A stretch of 64,000 nt of DNA, from contig NZ_CP134499.1 of NCBI RefSeq assembly GCF_031764535.1, forward strand, positions 1,798,001 through 1,862,000, given 5' to 3'. The notes under the pieces are model-generated. The model worked only from the letters and a program-made list of their open reading frames with translations. It was not told where the DNA came from and did not search any database. Shown piece by piece: positions 18,992-26,910 of the stretch; positions within the stretch are counted from its first letter, which is position 1; every line of letters begins with the position of its first letter. Made by a program: the position numbers and the translations under genes. Source of the DNA: Pseudomonas sp. SG20056. GTDB taxonomy: Bacteria; Pseudomonadota; Gammaproteobacteria; Pseudomonadales; Pseudomonadaceae.

Positions 18992-19015
18992 AGGGGCGCT
19001 GCGGCGCCCCTTTTT
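18992..19015 (+). terminator. Terminator after purC
   Basis: AGGGGCGC-TGC-GGCGCCCCT followed by TTTT, 33 bases after the purC stop. Confidence 0.88.
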
Positions 19016-19155
19016 GTGGGCGACTGTTTGGCTTCCCACTAGCCAGATTTTGCAGCGGTGAACCGCCTTTGATCGCAAGCATCTGAAAGTATGTGAAAAA
19101 ATTCAAAACTGGGGTTCGCCAAACGTACTTCAGCTGTTATCATGCGCGCCGCCAC

Positions 19156-19245
19156 GGGAAGATGCCGGAGTGGCCGAACGGGACGGATTCGAAATCCGTT
19201 GTATCAGCGATGGTACCTAGGGTTCAAATCCCTATCTTCCCGCCA
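19156..19245 (+). tRNA. tRNA-Ser (anticodon CGA)
   Basis: A 90-base type II tRNA: acceptor GGGAAGA/TCTTCCC, anticodon arm ACGGA-TTCGAAA-TCCGT with anticodon CGA, a long variable arm, T arm TAGGG-TTCAAAT-CCCTA, discriminator G and encoded CCA. A -10 element TATCAT lies just upstream (19138-19143). Confidence 0.96.
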
Positions 19246-19258
19246 TATTGAAGTACGC

Positions 19259-19300
19259 AAAGCCCGCTGAAGTCTTGATAGATTCCAGCGGGCTTTTTTG
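19259..19300 (+). terminator. Terminator after tRNA-Ser
   Basis: AAAGCCCGCTG pairs with CAGCGGGCTTT around a 15-base loop, followed by TTT. Confidence 0.85.
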
Positions 19301-19392
19301 TGGGGCGCAGGTTTAGGGTAAAACTGTCCTAAAAATGCTCCATGTCAGTCCTTTTTTATTCTGTATCCCATCGGCCAGCGTTTACTTGCAGG

Positions 19393-19929
19393 TTAGCGGG
19401 GCAAGGGCTGGATCTTTTTCACAGCTTCAAGCCAGCCCGCCTTGAGTTGCAGTTGGTCAATATCCATACCCAGTTCTTCCATACGTTCCTGGTGTTGGTT
19501 GATTTCCGCCACCGCTTCACTCAGGGCGCTGGAGTTGCCATCCAACTGGTGCATTTGGGTCAGGCCCAGGTGGTAGAAGCGCAGTAGCTGCATGGCGGCT
19601 GGATCGCGGGCGGCGACGCCGGCTTTGACGTGGTGCATCAGGTTGGTCACGCGCATCAGGCTGCGTTTCAGGCGCCAGCCGTATACGGCAGCGGCCATAA
19701 AGGGCTGTGGCCACAACACTACGCGCACCAGGACCACGGTCAACGCTAATGCGGCGATAACCCCACCAAGGTTCCAGCGGAAGTTGTCGCCGCCTGGGGT
19801 GCCGAATAGCAGCACAGCGCTGCTCGACAGCAGCATGGCCAGGGCGACGAAGATCGCCGCGATCGTCAGGGTGCTGCGGCGGGTTTGCTGACGGTAGATT
19901 TCAGGAGTGCGGTGCTGGATTTTGAACAT
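19393..19929 (-). CDS. DUF3087 membrane protein
   Basis: A 178-residue protein recalled as DUF3087-like, with two hydrophobic segments (about 19-42 and 48-72) that form a membrane hairpin and a C-terminal helical cytosolic part (about 85-178). No catalytic motif was seen and the function is unknown. ATG at 19929 (MFKIQHRTP) is chosen; a GTG at 19950 would add seven residues. Neither has a clear ribosome-binding site. It is convergent with the tRNA-Ser unit. Confidence 0.75.
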   Translation of the reverse strand: MFKIQHRTPEIYRQQTRRSTLTIAAIFVALAMLLSSSAVLLFGTPGGDNFRWNLGGVIAALALTVVLVRVVLWPQPFMAAAVYGWRLKRSLMRVTNLMHHVKAGVAARDPAAMQLLRFYHLGLTQMHQLDGNSSALSEAVAEINQHQERMEELGMDIDQLQLKAGWLEAVKKIQPLPR

Positions 19930-20103
19930 CGGGGCCACGGTAATTCTCACTTGAGCAGGTGGTAGCGGCGTTGCTTACAGGTTGGGTAGGGCAGGCCGGG
20001 GTTGTCGAGGCATGCTCCCAATGCTGCAAATTATGCGCGATTGCTCGGCAACAGGTATCTTCGCCCATCCGTTGACCTCATCGCTTAAGGATTTACCGGG
20101 TTT

Positions 20104-20676
20104 ATGAGTCGTACTGTGTTTCAGGCTGTGATTATTTGCGTGGCCGCGCTGTGTTCGGGCTTCGCGCTGGCCAAGGTTGAGGTGCAGGCCGGGCAGCATA
20201 AGAGTCTTGGACGGATTCTCATCGCCAAGGTCTCTGAGGATATTGCGCCGGGCGATTACGAGGTGCTGCTCAAGGGCATCAAAGCCAATCCGGGCAAGTA
20301 CACGAAGAAGATTGTCATGCTCGACAGCATTGGCGGCAGCGTAGCCGAGGCGATGCGTATGGGGCGCTTGCTGCGTGAGACCGGCTTTGATGCTCTGGTA
20401 CCGTCTACCGGAGTTTGCCAGGGCAGCTGTGTGTATCTGCTGGCAGCGGGGCATGGAAAAAATGTGCGCGGTCATGTCGGCATTCACCGGCCGTATTATG
20501 CGGGCAGTGATTCGGTGCATTCGGCATCGTCCTTTGGGCCGAGCCGTGCCACTCAAATCGCCTATTTCAGAGAAATGCAGATTTCACCGGAGCTGCTTGA
20601 GGCGATCAACAGCACCGAGCCGCGGCGCATGCGCGTGCTGACGCCGGCTGAGCTGGCACGCTATCGCTTGAAGTGA
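20104..20676 (+). CDS. Secreted ClpP/crotonase-fold protein, possible periplasmic serine protease
   Basis: A 190-residue protein with a signal peptide (about 1-23, ending ALA-KV). The rest resembles the ClpP-like family: GGS motif in MLDSIGGSVAEAM, a Ser flanked by Cys in VCQGSCVYLLAAG (about residues 103-115) that matches the ClpP nucleophile region, and GIHRPYY like the ClpP MIHQP catalytic His. If active it would work in the periplasm, outside the reach of Clp ATPases. The substrate is unknown. The two cysteines may form a disulfide. Confidence 0.65.
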   Translation: MSRTVFQAVIICVAALCSGFALAKVEVQAGQHKSLGRILIAKVSEDIAPGDYEVLLKGIKANPGKYTKKIVMLDSIGGSVAEAMRMGRLLRETGFDALVPSTGVCQGSCVYLLAAGHGKNVRGHVGIHRPYYAGSDSVHSASSFGPSRATQIAYFREMQISPELLEAINSTEPRRMRVLTPAELARYRLK

Positions 20677-20709
20677 GGCGGGCGCTTGCTTGCCAGCGTT
20701 CGCGCGCTA

Positions 20710-20925
20710 TCAGCTGGTGCGGTGCCTTTCAAAGAAACTCATGACCTGCTTGCTGGCGTCCTCGCGGGGCATGTCGTAGCGCTGCTGCACCAAGCTGGTC
20801 AGTTTCTGCGCATCGCCTTCGGATTTAATCAGTTCATCCAGGGTCAATTCGTCCCAGACAATCAGGGCGAGGCCGGCCAGTTTGCGCCAGTTCTTTTGGA
20901 TGATTTCGGCAAGGGGTCTGCTCAT
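20710..20925 (-). CDS. CsbD-like stress protein
   Basis: A 71-residue helical protein resembling the CsbD family (KNWRKLAGLA near the start and QQRYDMPREDASKQVMSFF at the end). CsbD-family genes are often induced by general stress; the molecular role is unknown. ATG at 20925 behind AGGAG. It is convergent with the ClpP-like gene. Confidence 0.7.
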   Translation of the reverse strand: MSRPLAEIIQKNWRKLAGLALIVWDELTLDELIKSEGDAQKLTSLVQQRYDMPREDASKQVMSFFERHRTS

Positions 20926-21178
20926 GTGTGGTGCTCCTGAGGTTACCGCGCTGGGCCGGTTGCGCGGTCAGAGCGGAATTGTGCTGATGCCAGCCTGTCA
21001 AAGCTGAGGTCGCCAGTCGGTGCGCTACAGCGCTTATGCGGGTTTGCGTACCGACGCCATGGCGCTGCGCCGGTAGCCTGATTGCCGCGCCGTAGGTGAA
21101 ATGGCGTGGCAATTGCTCTGTTAAGAGCCTCATGGGCCTGTTCTGGCATGCCTGCCGTCAATTCAAGGATATGCCGCA
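20926..21178. other. Intergenic region without a recognised gene
   Basis: This 253-base stretch separates the divergent CsbD-like and trypsin-like genes and should hold both promoters. No tRNA, terminator or convincing small open frame was seen. Confidence 0.5.
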
Positions 21179-21907
21179 ATGTCGATGATCGAACCTGTGC
21201 TGCTGACGGCTGCACGCGTCTGTACCTTTGCCGGGGAACAGTTGCTGACCAACGCCAGCGGCTTTTACTTCGCCCGCGATGAGCGTCTGTTCTTGGTAAC
21301 CAGTCGGCACGTGATGATTGATGAGCCGAGCCGGCATTTTCCCGATCGTGTCGAGATCGAAGTGCACACCGATTTGCACAATGTGGCGCAGACCACCGGC
21401 TTCTCCATGCCGCTCTATCGCGATGGCCAGAGCCTCTGGCGGCAGGGCTGCGATGGCGCCGGTGATGTGGATGTGGCGGTGCTGGAGATCGAGCGCGCGG
21501 CGCTGCCAGAGAGCATGGTCTATCACGCCTTTACTCCGGAGCATCTGCTGCAGCCGCAAACCCCGGTCGAGGTTGGCACGTCCTTGCTGGTGGTGGGTTT
21601 CCCACTGGGTTTTCACGACACCCTGCACCATATCGCGGTGGTGCGGCATGCCGTGGTGGCGTCGTCATTCGGCCTGCGTTTTCAGGGCCAGGGGTACTTT
21701 CTGACCGATGCCCGCACACACCGCGGCACCAGTGGTGCGCCAGTGGTAATGCGCATACCGGACAGCGAGACAGATGAGTTGCCATGGGTGCTGCTGGGCG
21801 TGCATTCGGCGCGGCTCGATCTGGGTAGCCGGGATATAGAGGTGGACGAGGCCCTAGGGCTCAATTGCACCTGGTATGCCGATATTCTGCTGACCCTGAC
21901 TCAGTAA
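21179..21907 (+). CDS. Trypsin-like serine peptidase domain protein
   Basis: A 242-residue protein with a chymotrypsin-fold catalytic triad in order: His in LVTSRHVMID (about residue 43), Asp in GDVDVAVLEIE (about 100) and Ser in RGTSGAPVV (about 184). No signal peptide or PDZ domain is evident, so it differs from HtrA/DegP and may be cytosolic. ATG with AAGGA about 10 bases upstream. The substrate is unknown. Confidence 0.75.
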   Translation: MSMIEPVLLTAARVCTFAGEQLLTNASGFYFARDERLFLVTSRHVMIDEPSRHFPDRVEIEVHTDLHNVAQTTGFSMPLYRDGQSLWRQGCDGAGDVDVAVLEIERAALPESMVYHAFTPEHLLQPQTPVEVGTSLLVVGFPLGFHDTLHHIAVVRHAVVASSFGLRFQGQGYFLTDARTHRGTSGAPVVMRIPDSETDELPWVLLGVHSARLDLGSRDIEVDEALGLNCTWYADILLTLTQ

Positions 21908-21917
21908 GGATCTGGGC

Positions 21918-22472
21918 TCAACGTTGCTGCTGCAGCTCGGGTGCAGCGGCCATGTTGATGTCCTTGACCAGGCCTGATGTGGCCCTGATCACCTCGCGTG
22001 CCATGCGAGTCTCCTGCTCGTTGTGGGTCTGTGCCACCAGCACCACATCACCGTGGGTTATCGCCTTGCTCACCAGCTTGGCAAAGCGTCCGTGATGCTG
22101 GCCAGCGCCGGATGAGGCGCCGATCACACTGCCGAGAAAACCGCCGATAAAGCCCCCCATGCCCATCAGGGAGAAGGGCGCAAGGATCGGGCTGGCGTGG
22201 AACAGGCTGACTTCACTGACGATCAACGCCACCGCGATCAAGGCACCAATGCCGATACCAATACCGGTACCAATAGCGATGTCCACCAGCATGTCCTTGA
22301 GCACCTTGTTGCTTTTCCCCTGCGGTGCAGGAGCGGGTGGGGCATCGGTGTTGCCTGCAACGATCTCCAGCTGTTCGTGGTGCATGCCGCGCTGAATCAA
22401 CTGGGCCAGTGCCTGTTCAGCGGTGCTGCGTTGGGTAAAGAAGCCTGAAACGTGGTGGCGATAGAGGTCCAT
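21918..22472 (-). CDS. Glycine-zipper membrane protein, GSP17M-like N-terminus
   Basis: A 184-residue protein. The N-terminal 50 residues (SGFFTQRSTAEQALAQLIQRG) resemble the general-stress 17M/YflT-like module. A Pro-rich linker is followed by two glycine-zipper hydrophobic segments (about 71-95 and 105-125, IGTGIGIGIG and GGFIGGFLGSVIG) and a C-terminal alpha/beta-looking part. ATG at 22472 with AGGAGC upstream is chosen over longer open frame starts. Function unknown; it is convergent with the trypsin-like gene. Confidence 0.65.
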   Translation of the reverse strand: MDLYRHHVSGFFTQRSTAEQALAQLIQRGMHHEQLEIVAGNTDAPPAPAPQGKSNKVLKDMLVDIAIGTGIGIGIGALIAVALIVSEVSLFHASPILAPFSLMGMGGFIGGFLGSVIGASSGAGQHHGRFAKLVSKAITHGDVVLVAQTHNEQETRMAREVIRATSGLVKDINMAAAPELQQQR

Positions 22473-22731
22473 CTTGCTGCTCCTGATCGTGAGCCGTCGT
22501 CGACGACCGAACGCAAGCTTAAGACGCGTAAATGGACGTGTCTGTGCGCCTGCGTACGCAGGGCGTATCGCGATACCCGCGATTGTGCGGTCTATGCGCG
22601 CCAGCGTACCGACAGGACTGCGCCGAGCTGCGATTGTCGCTCCAGGCGAGCTGCAGCCGTGGCGTGAGTGCCGTGTTTCAAAGTGGCGTTTAGCCTGCAG
22701 TTGCCTGTGCATTAATCGTCGGAGATGCGCC

Positions 22732-22842
22732 ATGAAAATCCACTACCGCCCGCTCTTGCTGGCGTTTGCCATTGCCTATGCCGTCCTTGCCGTGAGCAGT
22801 CTGCTGATTGCCATGAGCCTGGCGCAGAGCGCCATGCCATAG
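22732..22842 (+). CDS. Small 36-residue membrane protein
   Basis: ATG behind GGAG encodes 36 residues with a basic start (MKIHYRP) and one hydrophobic helix (about 8-30, LLLAFAIAYAVLAVSSLLIA). This is the pattern of a single-span inner-membrane peptide. It lies 128 bases before a lipoprotein gene on the same strand. No family was recognised; an unspent signal peptide is an alternative. Confidence 0.5.
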   Translation: MKIHYRPLLLAFAIAYAVLAVSSLLIAMSLAQSAMP

Positions 22843-22969
22843 GCCATTGATCTGGCGACCGAGAATGCTGTCTGCCGCGCTGATCGAGCGCTGTGGCTTA
22901 GCTCACCTGGGCCCGTGTGCGGCGAAAGCTGTGGCGTGCTTATCCGTAATTGTTTTTGAGGACATTCCT

Positions 22970-23374
22970 ATGAACAGGACTTCATCCATCGTTGATGGCA
23001 TGGCTGCGTTGCGTTTTGCCGGCCTTTGCGCCGGGCTGCTGATGCTCAGCGCCTGCGCTTCACCGCCGCTGCCGCCGAGCCAGGCGTTGCAAGCTGCCGA
23101 GTCGGCGATCAGCAATGCCGAACAGGCCCGCGTGGCCGATTACGCCTCACCGGAGCTGGGTGTCGCTCGGGAAAAACTGACCGCCGCCAATATGGCTGTG
23201 CAGCGTGAGGAGATGCTGCTCGCCGAGCGCCTGGCAGACCAGTCGCGGGTAGAGGCCGAGCTGGCCCTGGCCAAGTCACAGGCGACCAAAGCCAAGGTAG
23301 TCAATGACGAAATGCAGAAAAGCACCAACAGCCTGAAACAGGAAATGCAACGCAACACGGGAGCTCAACAATGA
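22970..23374 (+). CDS. DUF4398 lipoprotein
   Basis: A 134-residue lipoprotein with signal peptide and lipobox LMLSACAS (Cys about residue 27). The mature part is helical and Ala/Glu rich (about 35-125), as in DUF4398 proteins. Its stop overlaps the start of the next gene by four bases (ATGA), so the two are probably translated together. No enzymatic motif. A structural envelope role with the OmpA partner is inferred from context. Confidence 0.8.
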   Translation: MNRTSSIVDGMAALRFAGLCAGLLMLSACASPPLPPSQALQAAESAISNAEQARVADYASPELGVAREKLTAANMAVQREEMLLAERLADQSRVEAELALAKSQATKAKVVNDEMQKSTNSLKQEMQRNTGAQQ

Positions 23375-24183
23375 ACCTTGCTCATAACGCGAAGCACCTG
23401 CTGCTGGTCAGCGCAATCAGCCTTGCGCTGGCCGGCTGCGCCGCTAAACCGAGCATGCCGGAAGGCGCCGCCGATGTGCGCGGCAAGCTCACCCGCTTGC
23501 AAGCCGATCCACAGCTGAATACTCGCGCGCCTGTCGCGCTCAAGGCTGCTGAAGATGCGGTGATCGTTGCCGAGCAGCCGCGTAAGGATCAGGACGCAGA
23601 GCAGGCCTTGGGCCAGCATCTGGTGGTGATGGCTGACCGCAAAGTGGAAATCGCCACGGCGCTGGCGCAGACACGCTTCTACGAGGATCAGCGTAAAATC
23701 CTCAGCCAGCAGCGTGAAGGCGCGCGTCTGGATTCGCGCACCCTCGAGGCCGATCAGGCGCAGCTGCAGAACAGCCAGTTGCAGCAACAGATTGATGAGC
23801 TGAATGCCAAGCAAACCGAACGTGGTTTGGTCATGACCCTGGGTGATCTGCTATTCGCTACCGGGCGCTCGGAGTTGCGTGCAGGTACGGCCAATAACCT
23901 CGGCAAGCTGGCGATTTTTCTCGGCCAGCATCCTGAGCGCCAAGTACTGATTGAAGGGCATACCGATAACGTCGGCAGCGAAGAAATGAACCTCAGCCTG
24001 TCGCAACGTCGCGCCGACTCGGTGATGCATTACCTGACCTATCAGGGGGTTTCCCCAAGCCGCCTGGGTGCTTCGGGCAAGGGCGAGAGCATGCCAGTTG
24101 CCGGTAATGAGTCGGCTTCAGGTCGGCAGATGAACCGCCGAGTGGAAATCATCATCAGCCATGACATGGCATCACAACGCTGA
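23371..24183 (+). CDS. OmpA-family lipoprotein with helical N-terminal domain
   Basis: A 270-residue lipoprotein (lipobox LALAGCAA, Cys about 23) with a helical DUF4398-like region and coiled coil (about 40-150) followed by an OmpA-like peptidoglycan-binding domain (about 155-265; LLFATGRSELR, EGHTDNVGSEE, NRRVEII). It is expected in the outer membrane, tethered to peptidoglycan. Overlaps the upstream DUF4398 gene. It is not Pal: the Tol-Pal lipoprotein is elsewhere in the window. Confidence 0.87.
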   Translation: MNLAHNAKHLLLVSAISLALAGCAAKPSMPEGAADVRGKLTRLQADPQLNTRAPVALKAAEDAVIVAEQPRKDQDAEQALGQHLVVMADRKVEIATALAQTRFYEDQRKILSQQREGARLDSRTLEADQAQLQNSQLQQQIDELNAKQTERGLVMTLGDLLFATGRSELRAGTANNLGKLAIFLGQHPERQVLIEGHTDNVGSEEMNLSLSQRRADSVMHYLTYQGVSPSRLGASGKGESMPVAGNESASGRQMNRRVEIIISHDMASQR

Positions 24184-24194
24184 TGCCATGTTCT

Positions 24195-24250
24195 GACCTG
24201 CAGCCTTTGTAGGTCAGCTAAGCGCAGGTCGGAGCCCTTCCGACCTGCAC
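24195..24250. terminator. Two stem-loops between the OmpA gene and sulP
   Basis: TGACCTGCA...TGTAGGTCA (about 24195-24219) and CAGGTCGGA-AGCCC-TTCCGACCTG (about 24226-24249) lie in the convergent gap. They have no T run, so they may act as mRNA 3'-end stem-loops rather than classic terminators. Confidence 0.5.
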
Positions 24251-24286
24251 GGCCTTACACCTCTGTCTGGCGGCTTTTTCGGGCGA

Positions 24287-25852
24287 TTAGGCGAACTGCA
24301 CCGGGCAGCGCTCCGGGCCTTCCAGCTTGCGAATTTCGTCGATCACTTGTGGCCGTGCGTGGTGCAACACCAGATGCCGCTGCTGGCTGTGCAGGCGGCG
24401 TGCTTCCTGGTGCAGCATGGTGACGCCGGCGTAGTCGATAAAGTTGATATGCCGCGCGTCGATCATTACCCACGCTGCACCGCTGCGTTGCAGGCGTTGC
24501 TGCAGGTAATGACAGGCACCGAAGAAGATCGAACCTTCTATACACAGCCATTCCTGCTCGCCGTCCTGCCACTGGCGCACGCGCGGCTGTGAAGTGCGCT
24601 TGAGGTAGACGATCAGTGAGGCCAGTACGCCGGCGTAGATGGCGCTTTGCAGCTCCAGCACCAGGGTCGCCAGCACGGTCAGCAGCATCACCAGAAACTC
24701 ACTGTGGCTCACGCGCCTCAGGGCCTTGACGGCGGTGAGGTCGAACAGTCCCCAGCAGATCAGCAGAATGCTCGCCGCCATGGCGGGAATCGGCACATAG
24801 GCAAACAGGCGGCTGCCATACAGGGCGAACAACGCCACCAGCAGGGCAGAGAACACCCCGGCCATGGGCGAGCAGGCACCGGCTTGCTGGTTGAGCGCTG
24901 AGCGGGTGAAGGAGCCGGCCGACAGCGAACCGCTAAACCAGGGGCCAAGGATATTCGACAGGCCCTGGGCGCGGACTTCCTGATTGGCATCGAACAGTTG
25001 CTGGGATTTATCTGCCAGGGCGCGGGCAATCGACAGGCTGGTGACCAGACCGAGCAATCCGCAGGCCACGGCCGCAGGCAGCAGTTGCAGGATGTGGCTG
25101 AGGTTGAAATCCAGCAGGGCGAAGGGCGGCAGGCTACCTTCGAAACGGCTGACCAGTGCGACGTGCTCAAGCTGCTCAGGCCAGGCCATAACCAGCAGGC
25201 TGGCGGCCACAATCCCAATAAGCAAGGCTGGCGCACGTGGCCACAAACGCCTGCTTATCAGGCTGATGCTCAGGGTGAACACTGCTACGCCCAGGGTGCG
25301 CCAGTCACTCTCGGCCAGGTGCTCGCCGAGGTTGAGCAGGCTTGTGAGCGCGGTGGCCTGGCTGGTAACCGTCAGGCCGAGCAGGTTGGGCAACTGGCCG
25401 ATGCCGATCACCAGTGCCGCGCCCAGGGTGAAGCCGAGTACCACCGAATGCGAGACGAAATTCACCAGCGCGCCGAAGCGCAGCAAGCCGAGCAGCCATT
25501 GGCATACACCAGCTAACAGGGTCAGCAGCAGAATCAGGGCAATAAAGTGGTCGCTGCCTGGTGTCGCCATCGGGCTGACACTGCTGAACAACACGATGGA
25601 GATCGCGGCGGTGGGGCCGCAGATCAGAAAACTGGAGGAACCCCACAGGCAGGCGATCAGCACCGGCACGATGGCCGCGTACAAGCCGTATTGCGGCGGC
25701 AGCCCGGCGATCAGGGCGTAGGCGATGGATTGCGGCAGCGCCAGGATGGCGCCGTTGAGCCCCACCAGCAGGTCTTTACCGAGGCTGCGTTTGCTGCAAT
25801 GCGGCAGCCAGCGCAGAAAGGGCAACAGGGACTGAAGGCGGAGCAATGGCAT
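24287..25852 (-). CDS. SulP-family sulfate/anion permease with STAS domain
   Basis: A 521-residue SulP transporter: about 10-12 membrane segments (about 20-400), the family signature ALPQSIAYALIAGLPPQYGLY near the start (positions 25780-25680) and a cytosolic STAS domain at the C-terminus (about 420-520; VMIDARHINFIDYAGV). It is the last gene after betC and the choline-binding protein, as in P. aeruginosa PA0031-PA0029, so it probably moves sulfate released from, or related to, choline-O-sulfate. Direction and substrate are inferred. ATG at 25852 preferred over a TTG ten codons upstream. Confidence 0.85.
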   Translation of the reverse strand: MPLLRLQSLLPFLRWLPHCSKRSLGKDLLVGLNGAILALPQSIAYALIAGLPPQYGLYAAIVPVLIACLWGSSSFLICGPTAAISIVLFSSVSPMATPGSDHFIALILLLTLLAGVCQWLLGLLRFGALVNFVSHSVVLGFTLGAALVIGIGQLPNLLGLTVTSQATALTSLLNLGEHLAESDWRTLGVAVFTLSISLISRRLWPRAPALLIGIVAASLLVMAWPEQLEHVALVSRFEGSLPPFALLDFNLSHILQLLPAAVACGLLGLVTSLSIARALADKSQQLFDANQEVRAQGLSNILGPWFSGSLSAGSFTRSALNQQAGACSPMAGVFSALLVALFALYGSRLFAYVPIPAMAASILLICWGLFDLTAVKALRRVSHSEFLVMLLTVLATLVLELQSAIYAGVLASLIVYLKRTSQPRVRQWQDGEQEWLCIEGSIFFGACHYLQQRLQRSGAAWVMIDARHINFIDYAGVTMLHQEARRLHSQQRHLVLHHARPQVIDEIRKLEGPERCPVQFA

Positions 25853-25933
25853 GCGTGGGCTTCTTGTGCGGACGATGGACAAGGCCGCTGCACAGCAGCG
25901 GCCCGTCTACTTTAGGGAATCAAGCCGGCCGGT

Positions 25934-26857
25934 TCAAAGCTTGGCGTTAACTGCGGCCAGGCCATCACCGCCAGCGCGGCTGGTTACACCTTCGAGCCAG
26001 CCGGCAACCACCGCTGGGTTGGCCTTGAGCCACGCCTTGATTGCCTCATCGTTGCTGGCTTGCTTGCTCAGCACTTTATCCATGATGGCGTTCTCCATTT
26101 CCTGGGTGAATTTCAGGTTGCTCAGCAGCTTGCCGACATTCGGGCACTGCGCGGCATAGCCTTTGCGGGCCAGGGTGTTGACGCTGCCGCTGGCACCGAA
26201 GTACTTCTCGCCGCCCTTGAGGTAGCGCATGTCGTATTGCACGTTCATCGGGTGCGGGGTCCAGCCCAGGAACACCACAAATTGCTCGCGCTTCACTGCG
26301 CGGCCAACCTGCACCAACATGGCCTGTTCACTGGATTCGACCAGGCTCCAGTCCTTGAGACCGAATTCGTCGGCGGCGATCATCTTCTGGATGGATTCGT
26401 TGGCCGGTGCGCCGGAACCGATGCCATAGATCTTGCGGCTGAACTTGTCGGCATGCTGATCGAGGTCAGCAAAGGTTTTCACCCCAGCCTCATAGGCGTA
26501 GGTAGGCACGGCCAGGGTGTACTCGGTGCCGCTGAGGTTTTCCACCAGTTGCTCGACTTCACCGCTGCTGACGAACTTGTCGTAGTTGCTCTGCTGCGCC
26601 GGCATCCAGTTACCGAGGAACACATCCACCTGACCTTTCTGCAGCCCGGCGAAAATGATCGGCACGGCCAGGGTCTGCGGCTGCGCCTTGTAGCCCAGAC
26701 CGTCGAGCAGGAAGCTGGCGATGCCATTGGTCACGGCAATATCACTCCAACCCGGATCACCGAGTTTCACCGTGGCGCAACTGGCGTCTTCGGCGAAGGT
26801 GTAGCTGCTGGCGGCCAGTAACAGGCCGCCGATAAGTGCTGTGCGAAGTGTGTGCAT
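25934..26857 (-). CDS. choX: Choline ABC transporter substrate-binding protein (ChoX/CbcX-like)
   Basis: A 307-residue periplasmic binding protein (OpuAC family) with signal peptide (about 1-22, ending TFA-ED). Aromatic-rich motifs DPGWSDIAVTN, FLGNWMPAQQ and FLGWTPHPMNVQYD match choline-binding proteins with an aromatic cage. No permease or ATPase gene lies beside it, so it must use components encoded elsewhere. ATG behind GAGGACATT. It lies between betC and the SulP gene, probably in one operon. Confidence 0.87.
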   Translation of the reverse strand: MHTLRTALIGGLLLAASSYTFAEDASCATVKLGDPGWSDIAVTNGIASFLLDGLGYKAQPQTLAVPIIFAGLQKGQVDVFLGNWMPAQQSNYDKFVSSGEVEQLVENLSGTEYTLAVPTYAYEAGVKTFADLDQHADKFSRKIYGIGSGAPANESIQKMIAADEFGLKDWSLVESSEQAMLVQVGRAVKREQFVVFLGWTPHPMNVQYDMRYLKGGEKYFGASGSVNTLARKGYAAQCPNVGKLLSNLKFTQEMENAIMDKVLSKQASNDEAIKAWLKANPAVVAGWLEGVTSRAGGDGLAAVNAKL

Positions 26858-26910
26858 GGCAATGTCCTCTTGAATTATTAGTTTTGGATCAACGCGGCAG
26901 TGGCTTGCAA

